This document shows, piece by piece, positions 13,666-22,529 of a stretch of DNA of 57,314 nucleotides (position 1 is the first letter of the stretch; each line of letters starts with the position of its first letter). This DNA is from an uncultured Bacteroidales bacterium (lineage in GTDB: Bacteria; Bacteroidota; Bacteroidia; Bacteroidales; Muribaculaceae), in contig URIC01000006.1 of NCBI GenBank assembly GCA_900547755.1, positions 1 through 57,314 on the forward strand, in the 5' to 3' direction. The notes below the pieces were generated by a model. It did not search any database. It was given only the letters and a program-made list of their open reading frames with translations, and had not been told where the DNA came from. Position numbers and translations under genes: made by a program.

Positions 13666-15852
13666 TCAGTCAATCAGGTTAAGGTCAGATTCTTTGTTGG
13701 CGTTGCGCTTGTTGTGCCGGTTTACTTGCAGCTGACGTCCGAAGTTCACCATATATCTCACACCTACATTGATAGTGTTATGGTTGTCTCGTATCACATA
13801 CTTAGTCCAAGCGGGGTTGACGCTTGACAATCTCCGAGATTTGTTCCAGTCGCCGTTTTTGTCACCAATCCATGATAAATCCGCGTAAAAGTTGAAGTCT
13901 TTCCATTTATACTGAAGGGTTATGTCTGTATATCCGCCTTTCCAGGTTAAATAGTTTGTACTCAGGTTTTTGAAGATGGTGTTTCCTGACATAGACAATG
14001 TCCAGTTTTTCCAAATGATATATGCGTTTCCATACAAATATTTGGAAGTTATGCTGCGGCTTTCATGCGCTGAGAGCGCGCTTTTCATGAAATATATTAT
14101 TCCTGTAGCTTGTATTCCCGCCGTTAGTTCGTCACTGAATTTTTTTTGGTATGAGAGGTTCAGATATATTCTTTGTGCCTGTTCATACTTTCCATTTTTG
14201 ACTTGGCTGACGTAATATGAGCCGTCATACCAAATGTCTCCATACATAGGGTCCCATGTTCTTGCGAATGAATAACCTGCGTATGTGGAAAAGCCGTTTA
14301 TTTGGAAGTTTACATCGGCATTCGTGAAAAAACTATTTGAGGTTTTCAGATTCGGGTTGCCGATAGTCGCATTTAGGTCGTCCCTAATCAGATACACATC
14401 GTCAAGACTTGACACTGAGGGGAAACTCGGCGTGTATCTGAATGAACCGTCGAAGCTGACGGGGCCGAAAGAACCGAGTTTCCATCGGATGGTCGAGAAA
14501 TTCTGAACGAAATTCCTTGAAATTGATTCATCGTCCTTGATGTGGATGTAATGCAGCGCCGTACCTATCGTATAAGAAAACTTACGCACATTACCTGCCA
14601 ATTCTCCGTAAGCATATAGTCTGTTGTTACTGAATTTGGACTTTATGTTCTGGGTATTGGTCATGTACTCGTTTTTGGAGTGGGAATAAGTGTCTTCCGC
14701 TCCGAAAGTCAGCATATATGTGTTTATGCGTTTACGCCAGTACAGGGAGTTGAAAAAGGACCAACGGTCGCTTTTGCTGTCGTTGATATACTTCTGAGTC
14801 GTTTCATCCGCGAAGATATGTTCGTTTTCCCACACGTTTTCCGAGTGGTTATAACCTGTCTCGGAGTTGAACTCGATGGTAGAGCCGTTGTTGAACGTAT
14901 GGCTCAGATAAATGTCCAGCGAGGGGGTATTGGTCGGTCTTTTGGCAAAAGACGCATCCGTGTAATTCTGCGTTTTCTCTCCATTGTTCTGTGCCATCAA
15001 GCCCTTCGTAGTTCTTTTCCAAGGGCCGAAATTATATGAAGCGGACACCGAGAAGAGAGTTCGGGAAGAGGGTACTAAAGTGTAAGTGGCCGTAATGTTA
15101 TGACTCCAATACAGGAGATGTCCTTTTGTGTCTTGTGAGGTGCGTGTTATAGGTTCTTCGCCGGCGAGATATTCTTCCACCGAGGATGACAGGCACTTAT
15201 GGTAGTTTCTGTTTTCAGTGTTGAAACTCAGCGAAAATTGGGAATTCTTGTGATTGACATTTCCGGCAAGAGCCGCATTAAGCATACCGGCGTTAAGCCC
15301 TCTCCTAACGTATGCAAACAGATTTCCGCCGCTTTCCTTTTTTTTGAGGATAAAGTTGATTACACCTCCGATACCGGCATTAGACTCCCTTATAGAGGGT
15401 TGGTCGGAGTATTCTATTCTTGCTATTTCAGGGGGAGGCAGCAATAAAATGTCGTTTAGATTTTTGGGAACGCCGTTAATTTTGAAAATTACGCTTTGCC
15501 CTTTTATTGATACTGAATTGAGAGCTTCGTTTACCTCCAGACCCTTAAGCATCAGCTGATTTAGGACACCGAGAGTTGATGCGTTGTGTTCAAGTATAGT
15601 CCTTTCCGGATAGACCACGGTCTTTTCTACAGTCCTGATTATTCTGTTTCCGTTTACTACTACCTCGTCAAGAGCGGTGGTGGAGTCGTTCAGTTCTTTA
15701 AGTTCGTCCCGCACGGTCACGCTGTCATTGTCAGCCGTGACCGAAGTCCCCGGAAAAGCCTGGGCGCAAAGCCCTACCCCAAAAAGCAGGGCTGTTGATA
15801 TTAGATATTTAGGTGTTGCTCCAAACTCGTTGAAAAGGCCGTTTGATTTCAT
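13666..15852 (-). CDS. TonB-dependent receptor-like outer-membrane barrel protein
   Basis: The protein has 728 residues. A signal peptide ends near residue 33. A TonB-box-like region with ALDEVVVNGNRI precedes a plug domain (about 65-175, including IEYSDQPSIRESNAGIGGVINF). The rest is a series of amphipathic strands of the outer-membrane beta-barrel type 3. There is no carboxypeptidase-like N-terminal domain and no SusD partner, so it does not look like a polysaccharide locus. The cargo is unknown; its partner in the operon is the C39/HlyD-like chimera, so a peptide is possible. The gene is visibly AT-richer than frd and pheT on either side, suggesting a different origin. Confidence 0.82.
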   Translation of the reverse strand: MKSNGLFNEFGATPKYLISTALLFGVGLCAQAFPGTSVTADNDSVTVRDELKELNDSTTALDEVVVNGNRIIRTVEKTVVYPERTILEHNASTLGVLNQLMLKGLEVNEALNSVSIKGQSVIFKINGVPKNLNDILLLPPPEIARIEYSDQPSIRESNAGIGGVINFILKKKESGGNLFAYVRRGLNAGMLNAALAGNVNHKNSQFSLSFNTENRNYHKCLSSSVEEYLAGEEPITRTSQDTKGHLLYWSHNITATYTLVPSSRTLFSVSASYNFGPWKRTTKGLMAQNNGEKTQNYTDASFAKRPTNTPSLDIYLSHTFNNGSTIEFNSETGYNHSENVWENEHIFADETTQKYINDSKSDRWSFFNSLYWRKRINTYMLTFGAEDTYSHSKNEYMTNTQNIKSKFSNNRLYAYGELAGNVRKFSYTIGTALHYIHIKDDESISRNFVQNFSTIRWKLGSFGPVSFDGSFRYTPSFPSVSSLDDVYLIRDDLNATIGNPNLKTSNSFFTNADVNFQINGFSTYAGYSFARTWDPMYGDIWYDGSYYVSQVKNGKYEQAQRIYLNLSYQKKFSDELTAGIQATGIIYFMKSALSAHESRSITSKYLYGNAYIIWKNWTLSMSGNTIFKNLSTNYLTWKGGYTDITLQYKWKDFNFYADLSWIGDKNGDWNKSRRLSSVNPAWTKYVIRDNHNTINVGVRYMVNFGRQLQVNRHNKRNANKESDLNLID

Positions 15853-15883
15853 GGAATTTTGATTTAAGGATTGCTATTTTTTG

Positions 15884-15914
15884 CAAATGTACATTAATGT
15901 TTTGACATTAGCAA
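15884..15914 (-). promoter_or_regulatory. Promoter of the barrel/C39-like operon
   Basis: The minus strand has TTG (15914-15912), a 20-bp spacer and TACATTTG (15891-15884), 32 bp before the ATG. The rest of the gap to pheT (15915-16030) shows nothing else recognisable. Confidence 0.7.
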
Positions 15915-16030
15915 GCATTATTTAACAATTTTATAGATGATGTTTTTCTTTTCTTGTCGTAAAGAGCTGACTCATAGTTGACTTAGGTCAATTTTTTCGA
16001 GGCGGTGAGGCGTCATGTGGGGTTAGGGGA

Positions 16031-16061
16031 TTGCGGGATTGCGGAATTTTTTGTAATTTTG
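16031..16061 (+). promoter_or_regulatory. pheT promoter
   Basis: TTG (16031-16033), a 20-bp spacer and TAATTTTG (16054-16061) lie 95 bp upstream of the pheT ATG. Confidence 0.7.
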
Positions 16062-16156
16062 CGGTTTAGAGCGGGTCTGTCCTTGCGGCGGAATGTAACC
16101 TTCTGATAATCAGCGGCGACGCTTTTTAACGAGCTTAATATTTTGATTGCTTACTT

Positions 16157-18631
16157 ATGAATATCTCATATAAGTGGCTTAAGCGCTATATAGATTTCAG
16201 CCTCACACCGGCGGAGCTGGCTGCCGCCCTGACCTCTTTAGGCCTGGAGTGTGACACCGTAGAGGAGGTGGAGTCCATACGTGGTGGACTCCGCGGAGTA
16301 GTGATAGGCAAGGTGCTGACCTGTGTGGAGCATCCCAATTCGGACCATCTGCACATCACTACCTGCGACTTGGGCGGTCCCGAGCCGGTGCAGATAGTAT
16401 GCGGCGCCCCCAATGTGGCCGCCGGTCAGAAAGTAGTCGTGGCCACTGTGGGCACTACCCTCTATGACGGCGACAAGGAGTTCCAGATAAAGAAATCGAA
16501 AATACGCGGCGTGGAGAGCTTCGGCATGATTTGCGCCGAGGACGAGATAGGTACTGGCACCTCCCATGACGGCATAATGGTGCTGACCGATGCCGACGAT
16601 GTGGCGCCGGGCACACCGGCAGCCGAGTATTTCAGACTGGAGAGCGACTATATGCTGGAGGTGGAGCTGACGCCTAACCGAGTGGACGGCGCTTCCCACT
16701 ACGGCGTGGCCCGCGACCTGAAAGCCTGGATGCGTCATCGAGGCATGACGGGGGCCGAAGTCCGTACTCCCGATGTCTCCGGCGTGAAGGCGGACCGGGA
16801 GGATGGCGCCACACCGGTGAAGGTGGAGGACGAACAGGGGTGTCCCCGATACAGCGGCGTGACGGTGCGCGGCGTGACGGTGCGGGAGAGCCCCGAATGG
16901 CTCAAGAACTTGCTCGTGGCCGTGGGCCAGCGTCCTATAAATAATATTGTGGATATTACCAACTTCGTGCTGCTCGGCATGGGCCAGCCTCTGCACTGCT
17001 TCGACCTGAACAAGGTGAAGGGGGGCGAGATAGTGGTCCGCACCTGCCCGGCCGGCACCAAGTTCACAACCCTGGACGGCGTAGAGCGTACGTTGCACGA
17101 GGCGGACCTGATGATTTGCGACGCGGAGAAGCCCATGTGCATAGCCGGAGTGTTCGGCGGTCTGGACAGCGGTGTCACCGAGGGGACTGCCGACGTGTTC
17201 ATAGAGAGCGCGTACTTCAACCCCACCCGTGTGCGTAAGACAGCCCGCCGCCACGGCCTCAGCACCGACGCTTCTTTCCGCTACGAGCGCGGCACGGACC
17301 CGGACATCACCGTTTACGCGGCCCTTTTGGCGGCCAGGCTGATAAAGGAGCTTGCGGGGGGCGAGATATGCGGTGCCCCGGTGGATGTGTATCCCCATCC
17401 CGTGGGTCCCTTCGAGGTGGAGCTGGACACAGACTATGCCCGCCGCCTCATAGGCAAGGATATACCGACCTCCGAAATCAAGGCCATACTGGAGAGCCTG
17501 GAGATAGAGATAGCCGATGACAAAGAGGGTGCGCTGAGCCTGCGTGTGCCCCGCTATCGCGTGGACGTGCAGCGCCCGTGTGACGTGGTGGAGGAAATAC
17601 TCCGTGTGTACGGATATAACAATGTGGAGATTCCCGACCACATGGATGCCTCCTTGTCCATACGCAAGACTACCGATGAGAGCTATAAGCTGCAGAATAT
17701 ACTTAGCGACCGCCTGACCGCCGAGGGTTTCCGCGAGATAATGAACAACTCGCTGACCTCCCTCTCCTACTACGGGGACAACGAGGCTATGCCCATAGCC
17801 AACGGCGTGGAGGTAATGAACCCCTTGAGCGGCGACTTAGGCATCATGCGCCAGACATTGCTGTACGGCGGCCTGGAGACCATCTCCCACAACATAAACC
17901 GCAAGGCCGCTGACCTGCGCCTCTACGAGTTCGGCAACGTGTACCGCCGCGACCCGGCGGTGGCGAGTACCCCCGAGAAGCCCCTTGCCCCCTTCAGCGA
18001 GGAGATGCACCTGGCGCTGTGGATGACCGGACGCGACCGTCTCCCCTCCTGGAACCAGGAGGCCCGCCCCGCCTCGGTGTTCGACCTCAAGGGTGTGGTA
18101 CTTGGCCTGTTCGGGGTCCTCGGCATCAACATGGGTGCCGTGCGGATGACTCAGCGGAGCGACACCGTCTACAGCGTATGCCTGAGCCTCGACACCCGCG
18201 ACGGCAAGTACCTGGGCCGCATAGGCGTGCTGAAGCGCGGTCAGCTGCGTCGCTTCGACATAAACCAGCCCGTGTATTACGCCGACATAGTATGGCCCGA
18301 GGTGCTTAAACTGGCTCTGCGCAACAAGGTGCAGTTCACCGACCTGCCCCGCACCCAGCCGGTGGTGCGCGACCTGGCGCTGCTGCTGGACTGCGGCGTC
18401 ACCTTCGCTCAGGTGGAGGCCGTGGTGCGCTCCTACGAGAAGAAGCTGCTGCGCGGCGTGAGCCTGTTCGACGTATACGAAGGTGACAAGCTGCCCGCCG
18501 GCAAGAAGAGCTATGCCGTCAGCATCACTCTGCAGGACAATGACAAGACCCTCCAGGACAAGCAGATAGAGGCCGTGATGAAGAAGATTGTGACCAATCT
18601 GACAAAGCAGCTCGGCGCCGAACTCAGATAA
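16157..18631 (+). CDS. pheT: Phenylalanine--tRNA ligase beta subunit
   Basis: Beta subunit of the alpha2-beta2 enzyme that charges tRNA-Phe. The protein has 824 residues, the normal bacterial length. Domains in order: N-terminal MNISYKWLKRYIDF, an EMAP-like tRNA-binding domain (about 40-155, VVIGKVLTCVEHPNSDHLHI), the B3/4 editing domain (about 210-400), the B5 domain, the catalytic-like core, and a C-terminal anticodon-binding ferredoxin-fold domain (about 730-824, with LLLDCGVTFAQVE). The alpha subunit gene pheS is not adjacent, which is common in this phylum. The next gene is a YebC family protein 44 bp downstream, possibly cotranscribed. Confidence 0.97.
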   Translation: MNISYKWLKRYIDFSLTPAELAAALTSLGLECDTVEEVESIRGGLRGVVIGKVLTCVEHPNSDHLHITTCDLGGPEPVQIVCGAPNVAAGQKVVVATVGTTLYDGDKEFQIKKSKIRGVESFGMICAEDEIGTGTSHDGIMVLTDADDVAPGTPAAEYFRLESDYMLEVELTPNRVDGASHYGVARDLKAWMRHRGMTGAEVRTPDVSGVKADREDGATPVKVEDEQGCPRYSGVTVRGVTVRESPEWLKNLLVAVGQRPINNIVDITNFVLLGMGQPLHCFDLNKVKGGEIVVRTCPAGTKFTTLDGVERTLHEADLMICDAEKPMCIAGVFGGLDSGVTEGTADVFIESAYFNPTRVRKTARRHGLSTDASFRYERGTDPDITVYAALLAARLIKELAGGEICGAPVDVYPHPVGPFEVELDTDYARRLIGKDIPTSEIKAILESLEIEIADDKEGALSLRVPRYRVDVQRPCDVVEEILRVYGYNNVEIPDHMDASLSIRKTTDESYKLQNILSDRLTAEGFREIMNNSLTSLSYYGDNEAMPIANGVEVMNPLSGDLGIMRQTLLYGGLETISHNINRKAADLRLYEFGNVYRRDPAVASTPEKPLAPFSEEMHLALWMTGRDRLPSWNQEARPASVFDLKGVVLGLFGVLGINMGAVRMTQRSDTVYSVCLSLDTRDGKYLGRIGVLKRGQLRRFDINQPVYYADIVWPEVLKLALRNKVQFTDLPRTQPVVRDLALLLDCGVTFAQVEAVVRSYEKKLLRGVSLFDVYEGDKLPAGKKSYAVSITLQDNDKTLQDKQIEAVMKKIVTNLTKQLGAELR

Positions 18632-18675
18632 CAGACGATAATTAACTCATAAACAAAGAATAAGAACAAATACCC

Positions 18676-19395
18676 ATGGGAAGAGCATTTGAATTCCGCA
18701 AAGCCCGCAAACTGAAACGTTGGGGCAATATGTCCCGCACATTCACCCGTATAGGCAAGGAGATAACCATCGCGGCCAAGGCCGGAGGTCCGGACCCTGA
18801 CATGAACCCGCGCCTGCGTATGCTCATACACAACGCCAAGGCGGCCAATATGCCCAAGGACACCATAGAGCGCGCCATCAAGAAGGCTACCGACAAGGAC
18901 TCCTCGGACTACAAGGAGATAGTGTACGAGGGATACGGCCCTCACGGCATCGCCATTGTGGTGGAGACAGCCACCGACAACAACCAGCGCACAGTGGCCA
19001 ACGTCCGCTCCTACTTCAACAAGCACGGCGGCTCCTTAGGCACCTCCGGCAGCCTCTCCTTCCTGTTCGACCACAAGAGCGTGTTCCACATCAAGCCCAA
19101 AGAGGGCATGGACATAGAGGAACTGGAGCTGGAACTCATTGACTTTGGCGCCGATGACTTTGACGTGGACGAGGAGGAATGGGTAATCTATGCGCCCTTC
19201 GACCAGTTCGCCGCCCTGCAGAAGTATTTCGAGGAAGGCGGATTCGAGATAGCAAGCGCCGAATTCGAGCGTATACCCACCGACTACAAGGACGTCACCC
19301 CCGAGCAGCGCGAGGCAGTGGAGAAGCTCCTGGACCGCTTCGAGGACGACGACGACGTGCAGAACGTGTTCCACAACATGAAGGAGGCCGAATAA
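18676..19395 (+). CDS. YebC/PmpR family DNA-binding or translation-associated protein
   Basis: The protein has 239 residues, the typical family length, and is cytoplasmic. The diagnostic N-terminus MGRAFEFRKARKLKRWGNM is followed by FTRIGKEITIAAKAGGPDPDMNPRLR in family order, then NMPKDTIERAIKKA, YEGYGPHGIAI and NVRSYFNKHGGSLG. Family members were annotated as transcription regulators; some (YebC) have more recently been linked to relief of ribosome stalling, so I do not choose between these roles. It follows pheT and ends in a clear hairpin terminator. Confidence 0.95.
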   Translation: MGRAFEFRKARKLKRWGNMSRTFTRIGKEITIAAKAGGPDPDMNPRLRMLIHNAKAANMPKDTIERAIKKATDKDSSDYKEIVYEGYGPHGIAIVVETATDNNQRTVANVRSYFNKHGGSLGTSGSLSFLFDHKSVFHIKPKEGMDIEELELELIDFGADDFDVDEEEWVIYAPFDQFAALQKYFEEGGFEIASAEFERIPTDYKDVTPEQREAVEKLLDRFEDDDDVQNVFHNMKEAE

Positions 19396-19421
19396 CGGAG
19401 CCGCCCTCAGACACATACATA

Positions 19422-19460
19422 CGGAGAGGGTTTCCGGCTCAGGTGCGGAAGCCCTCTCCG
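19422..19460 (+). terminator. Terminator after pheT-yebC
   Basis: A 15-bp stem (CGGAGAGGGTTTCCG with CGGAAGCCCTCTCCG, one G-T pair) with a 9-nt loop lies 26 bp after the yebC stop. The T-run is weak. Confidence 0.7.
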
Positions 19461-19502
19461 CAATCCATATCTTAACCAACTCTTCTCCCCACTGTCATAA
19501 CT

Positions 19503-22500
19503 ATGAGATACCGCCACATATTAATCGCCGCCATGCTCGGTATGGGCACATTGTGGTGTCGGGCCGACCTCCCCGTGAGTCCCGGCGCCGAGAGTTTTTA
19601 CCGGCGCGCCTGTTCCATGTACGGTACTGGCAACTATGCCGGAGCCATAGACCAGCTCAGCCGCTATCTCGCCGTAGCCACGCCGCAGGAGGCCGCGTCG
19701 GTCAGCGACCGTGCCCGGGCCGACATGCTCATGCTCCGGAGCCGCCTGATGCGCGGCGAGTTCGCGCAGACACGCCTTGCCGCAGACGGGTTTTGCAGCC
19801 TGCATGCCGGCTCCCCGCTGATTCCTCAGGCACATCTCGTCCTGGCTATGTGCGACTTCTACGAGGGCCTGTACAGCGACTACATACATGCCTACGAAGA
19901 TATGTCCTTCGCGTCCGTGGACCCTTCGGACCGGGCGCAGGCAGACTTCTGCTATGCCGTGAGTCTTGTGGAATGTGGCGTGGCGGAACGTGCCCGTCCG
20001 GTATTCGCGGCCATGGCCGGTGACCCGGACTTCGGCCCTCTGTCCGGTTTTTACCTGGCTTACATAGACTACCTTGACGGCGACTACAGGAGCGCCCAGG
20101 CGCGTTTTGAGCGTCTGGACCCCGAGACGGCATCCTCCATGGGCGCGGATTTCTATCTGGCGCAGATAGCTTTCGCCCGCAAAGAGTATAAGAAGGTATT
20201 GGATTCCGAGGCCTCATTGCTCCGCGCCGCCTCACGCCTGGACAGCGACAGGCTGCCGGCCGTGGCCGAGTCCTGGCGTATCTTAGGCGAAAGCGCTTAC
20301 TATACGGGCAACCGCGCCAAGGCCGCCGAGAACCTGGCGCGCTATATGAGACAGCCTAAGCTCACCACTTCCCCTACGGCGCCTTATCTGCTCGGCGTGA
20401 TGGCCTACGACGATGGGCGTTTCACGGAGGCCGAGGAATATCTGTCCGCCGTCACCGGCGCCGAGAGCGCCATAGGCCAGAGCGCGTCGCTCTATATGGG
20501 ACAGTCCGCGGCCCGACGGGGTGACTATACGGCTGCCGCCATGAGCTTTGACAAGGCCGCCCGTCAGCCCTACGACGGAGGAGTGGCCGAGACGGCGCTA
20601 TACAATTACGCGGCCTCCGTGGCCGCCGGCGGCCGTGTTCCCTTCGGCTCGGCCAGCACCCTGCTCGAAGAGTTCGGCACACGTTACCCCGACTCCAAAT
20701 ATACGGCAGCCGTAGACGAGTACCTCGCCATAGGATATATGGCCGAAAAACGATACCTGAAAGCGTTGGAGAAGCTGGACCGCATAAAAAGACCTTCCGC
20801 TTCTGTGCGCGGACTCATATCTCAGGCGCTTTACGAACTGGGTGTCTCCGAGCTGGCATCAGGCAACGCCAGGGAGGCCGAATATTATCTGCGGCGCGCG
20901 GTAAACGACGGCGGCAACGACGACTTGACCTCGCAGAGCCGCCTGTGGCTGGCCGAGGCCCTGTATTCACAGAAGAAATATGACGAGGCGGCACGGACCT
21001 ACAGCCTGTATTTAAGAGGCGCGTCCCGCACCGACTCCAACCGTGGTCAGGCTTATTACGATATGGGCTATGCCCTGTATCAGACCGGCGACTACAAGGC
21101 CAGCCGCAAGGCATTGGAAGACGCACTGAACGTAACCGGTCCGGGTGCCCTCGCAGGCGCCTTGCGTTCCGACGCCCGTCTGCGCATGGCCGACTGTGAC
21201 AATTATATGGGCAATGTGAAGGCCGCGCTGGCCGCTTATCAGGAGGCGGCCGCCGATACTCAGGGAGGCGGCCACGACTATGCCGCCCTGCAGGCCGCTT
21301 GCCTGAAAGGGGTGATGGGTGACGAGGCAGGCAAGAAAGCCGGTCTTGAGGCAATGATGGCCAGGTGGCCCAAGAGTACCTGGACACAGCAGGCTCTCTA
21401 TGAACTCTCTCAGGCCTGTCTGGCCACGGACGACTTCAAGGGCGCGGTGAGTGCCCAGGAGCGTCTTGCGCGTCTCGCTCCGGACTCCCAAATGCTGCGC
21501 GAGAGCAAGGTGCAGACGGCGGTGCGTTACGCCGAGACAGGGCATGAGAAGGAGGCCGTGGATATGTACAAGGCGATTATCTCCGCATGGCCTACCAGCG
21601 CCCAGGCCGGAGCCGCTTCCGAGTACCTTATGTCTTACTATTCGGACAAGGGGCGCATAGGCGAGTATATGGACTATCTGGCCTCAGTGCCCGGCGCACC
21701 CCGGCCCGAAGCGGACAAGATGGACCGCATGGCATACGTCAGCGCCCTCTCCGCCACGGAGTCCAGGCCCACCGACCCGGCGCCCATGGAGGAATATCTG
21801 CGTAATTATCCCCGGGGACGCTATTGTCCGGACGCTCTGATTACGCTGGCGCAGGTGTACCGCGATACCCGTAATTCAGACAAGGCTCTGACCGCCCTGG
21901 ACCAGATATTGACACGCTACTCACACAGCGATTCGGCTCTCCCGGCCCTGCGGATGAAAGCGGATATATCGCTGGCGAAGGGTGACAGGAGCGCGGCTGA
22001 AAGGCTGTATGGAGAGCTGTTGCGGCAAGGTGGCGCCGAATATGCCGGCCAGGCTTACCGTGGACTGATGAAGAGTGCCGCGGACCCGGAGGATGCGGTG
22101 CGGTATGCCGACACATATCTTACCCTCGGCTCACTCACCGCAGAGGAGCGTTTCGAGGCCAATTCGCTAAAGGCGGACGCCTTGATACAGGCCGGACGCA
22201 CGCAGGAGGCAATGGCGCTACTGCGCACTCTGGCCGCGGACCCCTATACTTCCGAGGGGGGCGCGGCGGCAGTGAAGATGGCCCGCATCTGTCTGCAGAG
22301 CGGCAATGCCCGCGAGGCCGAGAAACTGATGCTTGAGTTCACAGACAAGGGATGTGACGACTTCGACCAGTTGGCCATGGGCTATATAGTTTTGGCCGAG
22401 GCCTATGCCGCCCAGGGCGACAATAAACGCGCCCGCCAGTATCTGGAGTCGCTGCAGAGCAATTATCCCGGCGATAATGCGGAAGTCAAGTCGCTGATAG

Positions 22501-22529
22501 CTAACGGTCTTAAAAAGTATAAACAATGA
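19503..22529 (+). CDS. Large tetratricopeptide-repeat protein, exported
   Basis: The protein has 1008 residues. The first 22 residues look like a signal peptide (MRYRHILIAAMLGMG), followed by some 900 residues of tetratricopeptide-type helical hairpins. Examples are FYRRACSMYGTGNYAGAIDQL, AYYTGNRAKAAENLARYM, LAEALYSQKKYDEAARTYSLYL and GQAYYDMGYALYQTGDYKAS; a YbgF-like pattern appears near the end. It is likely periplasmic and a scaffold. The stop overlaps the start of the downstream barrel gene by 4 nt (ATGA), so the two are translationally coupled and probably act together at the outer membrane. No catalytic domain is visible. Confidence 0.85.
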   Translation: MRYRHILIAAMLGMGTLWCRADLPVSPGAESFYRRACSMYGTGNYAGAIDQLSRYLAVATPQEAASVSDRARADMLMLRSRLMRGEFAQTRLAADGFCSLHAGSPLIPQAHLVLAMCDFYEGLYSDYIHAYEDMSFASVDPSDRAQADFCYAVSLVECGVAERARPVFAAMAGDPDFGPLSGFYLAYIDYLDGDYRSAQARFERLDPETASSMGADFYLAQIAFARKEYKKVLDSEASLLRAASRLDSDRLPAVAESWRILGESAYYTGNRAKAAENLARYMRQPKLTTSPTAPYLLGVMAYDDGRFTEAEEYLSAVTGAESAIGQSASLYMGQSAARRGDYTAAAMSFDKAARQPYDGGVAETALYNYAASVAAGGRVPFGSASTLLEEFGTRYPDSKYTAAVDEYLAIGYMAEKRYLKALEKLDRIKRPSASVRGLISQALYELGVSELASGNAREAEYYLRRAVNDGGNDDLTSQSRLWLAEALYSQKKYDEAARTYSLYLRGASRTDSNRGQAYYDMGYALYQTGDYKASRKALEDALNVTGPGALAGALRSDARLRMADCDNYMGNVKAALAAYQEAAADTQGGGHDYAALQAACLKGVMGDEAGKKAGLEAMMARWPKSTWTQQALYELSQACLATDDFKGAVSAQERLARLAPDSQMLRESKVQTAVRYAETGHEKEAVDMYKAIISAWPTSAQAGAASEYLMSYYSDKGRIGEYMDYLASVPGAPRPEADKMDRMAYVSALSATESRPTDPAPMEEYLRNYPRGRYCPDALITLAQVYRDTRNSDKALTALDQILTRYSHSDSALPALRMKADISLAKGDRSAAERLYGELLRQGGAEYAGQAYRGLMKSAADPEDAVRYADTYLTLGSLTAEERFEANSLKADALIQAGRTQEAMALLRTLAADPYTSEGGAAAVKMARICLQSGNAREAEKLMLEFTDKGCDDFDQLAMGYIVLAEAYAAQGDNKRARQYLESLQSNYPGDNAEVKSLIANGLKKYKQ

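Noticed and set aside
13202..15852. Prophage or complete bacteriocin export island
   Set aside because: There are only two genes, with no ABC exporter body, TolC, precursor peptide or phage gene; only the chimera and barrel remain.
16238..17641. 467-codon open frame opposite pheT
   Set aside because: It is an antisense shadow of a well-conserved gene.
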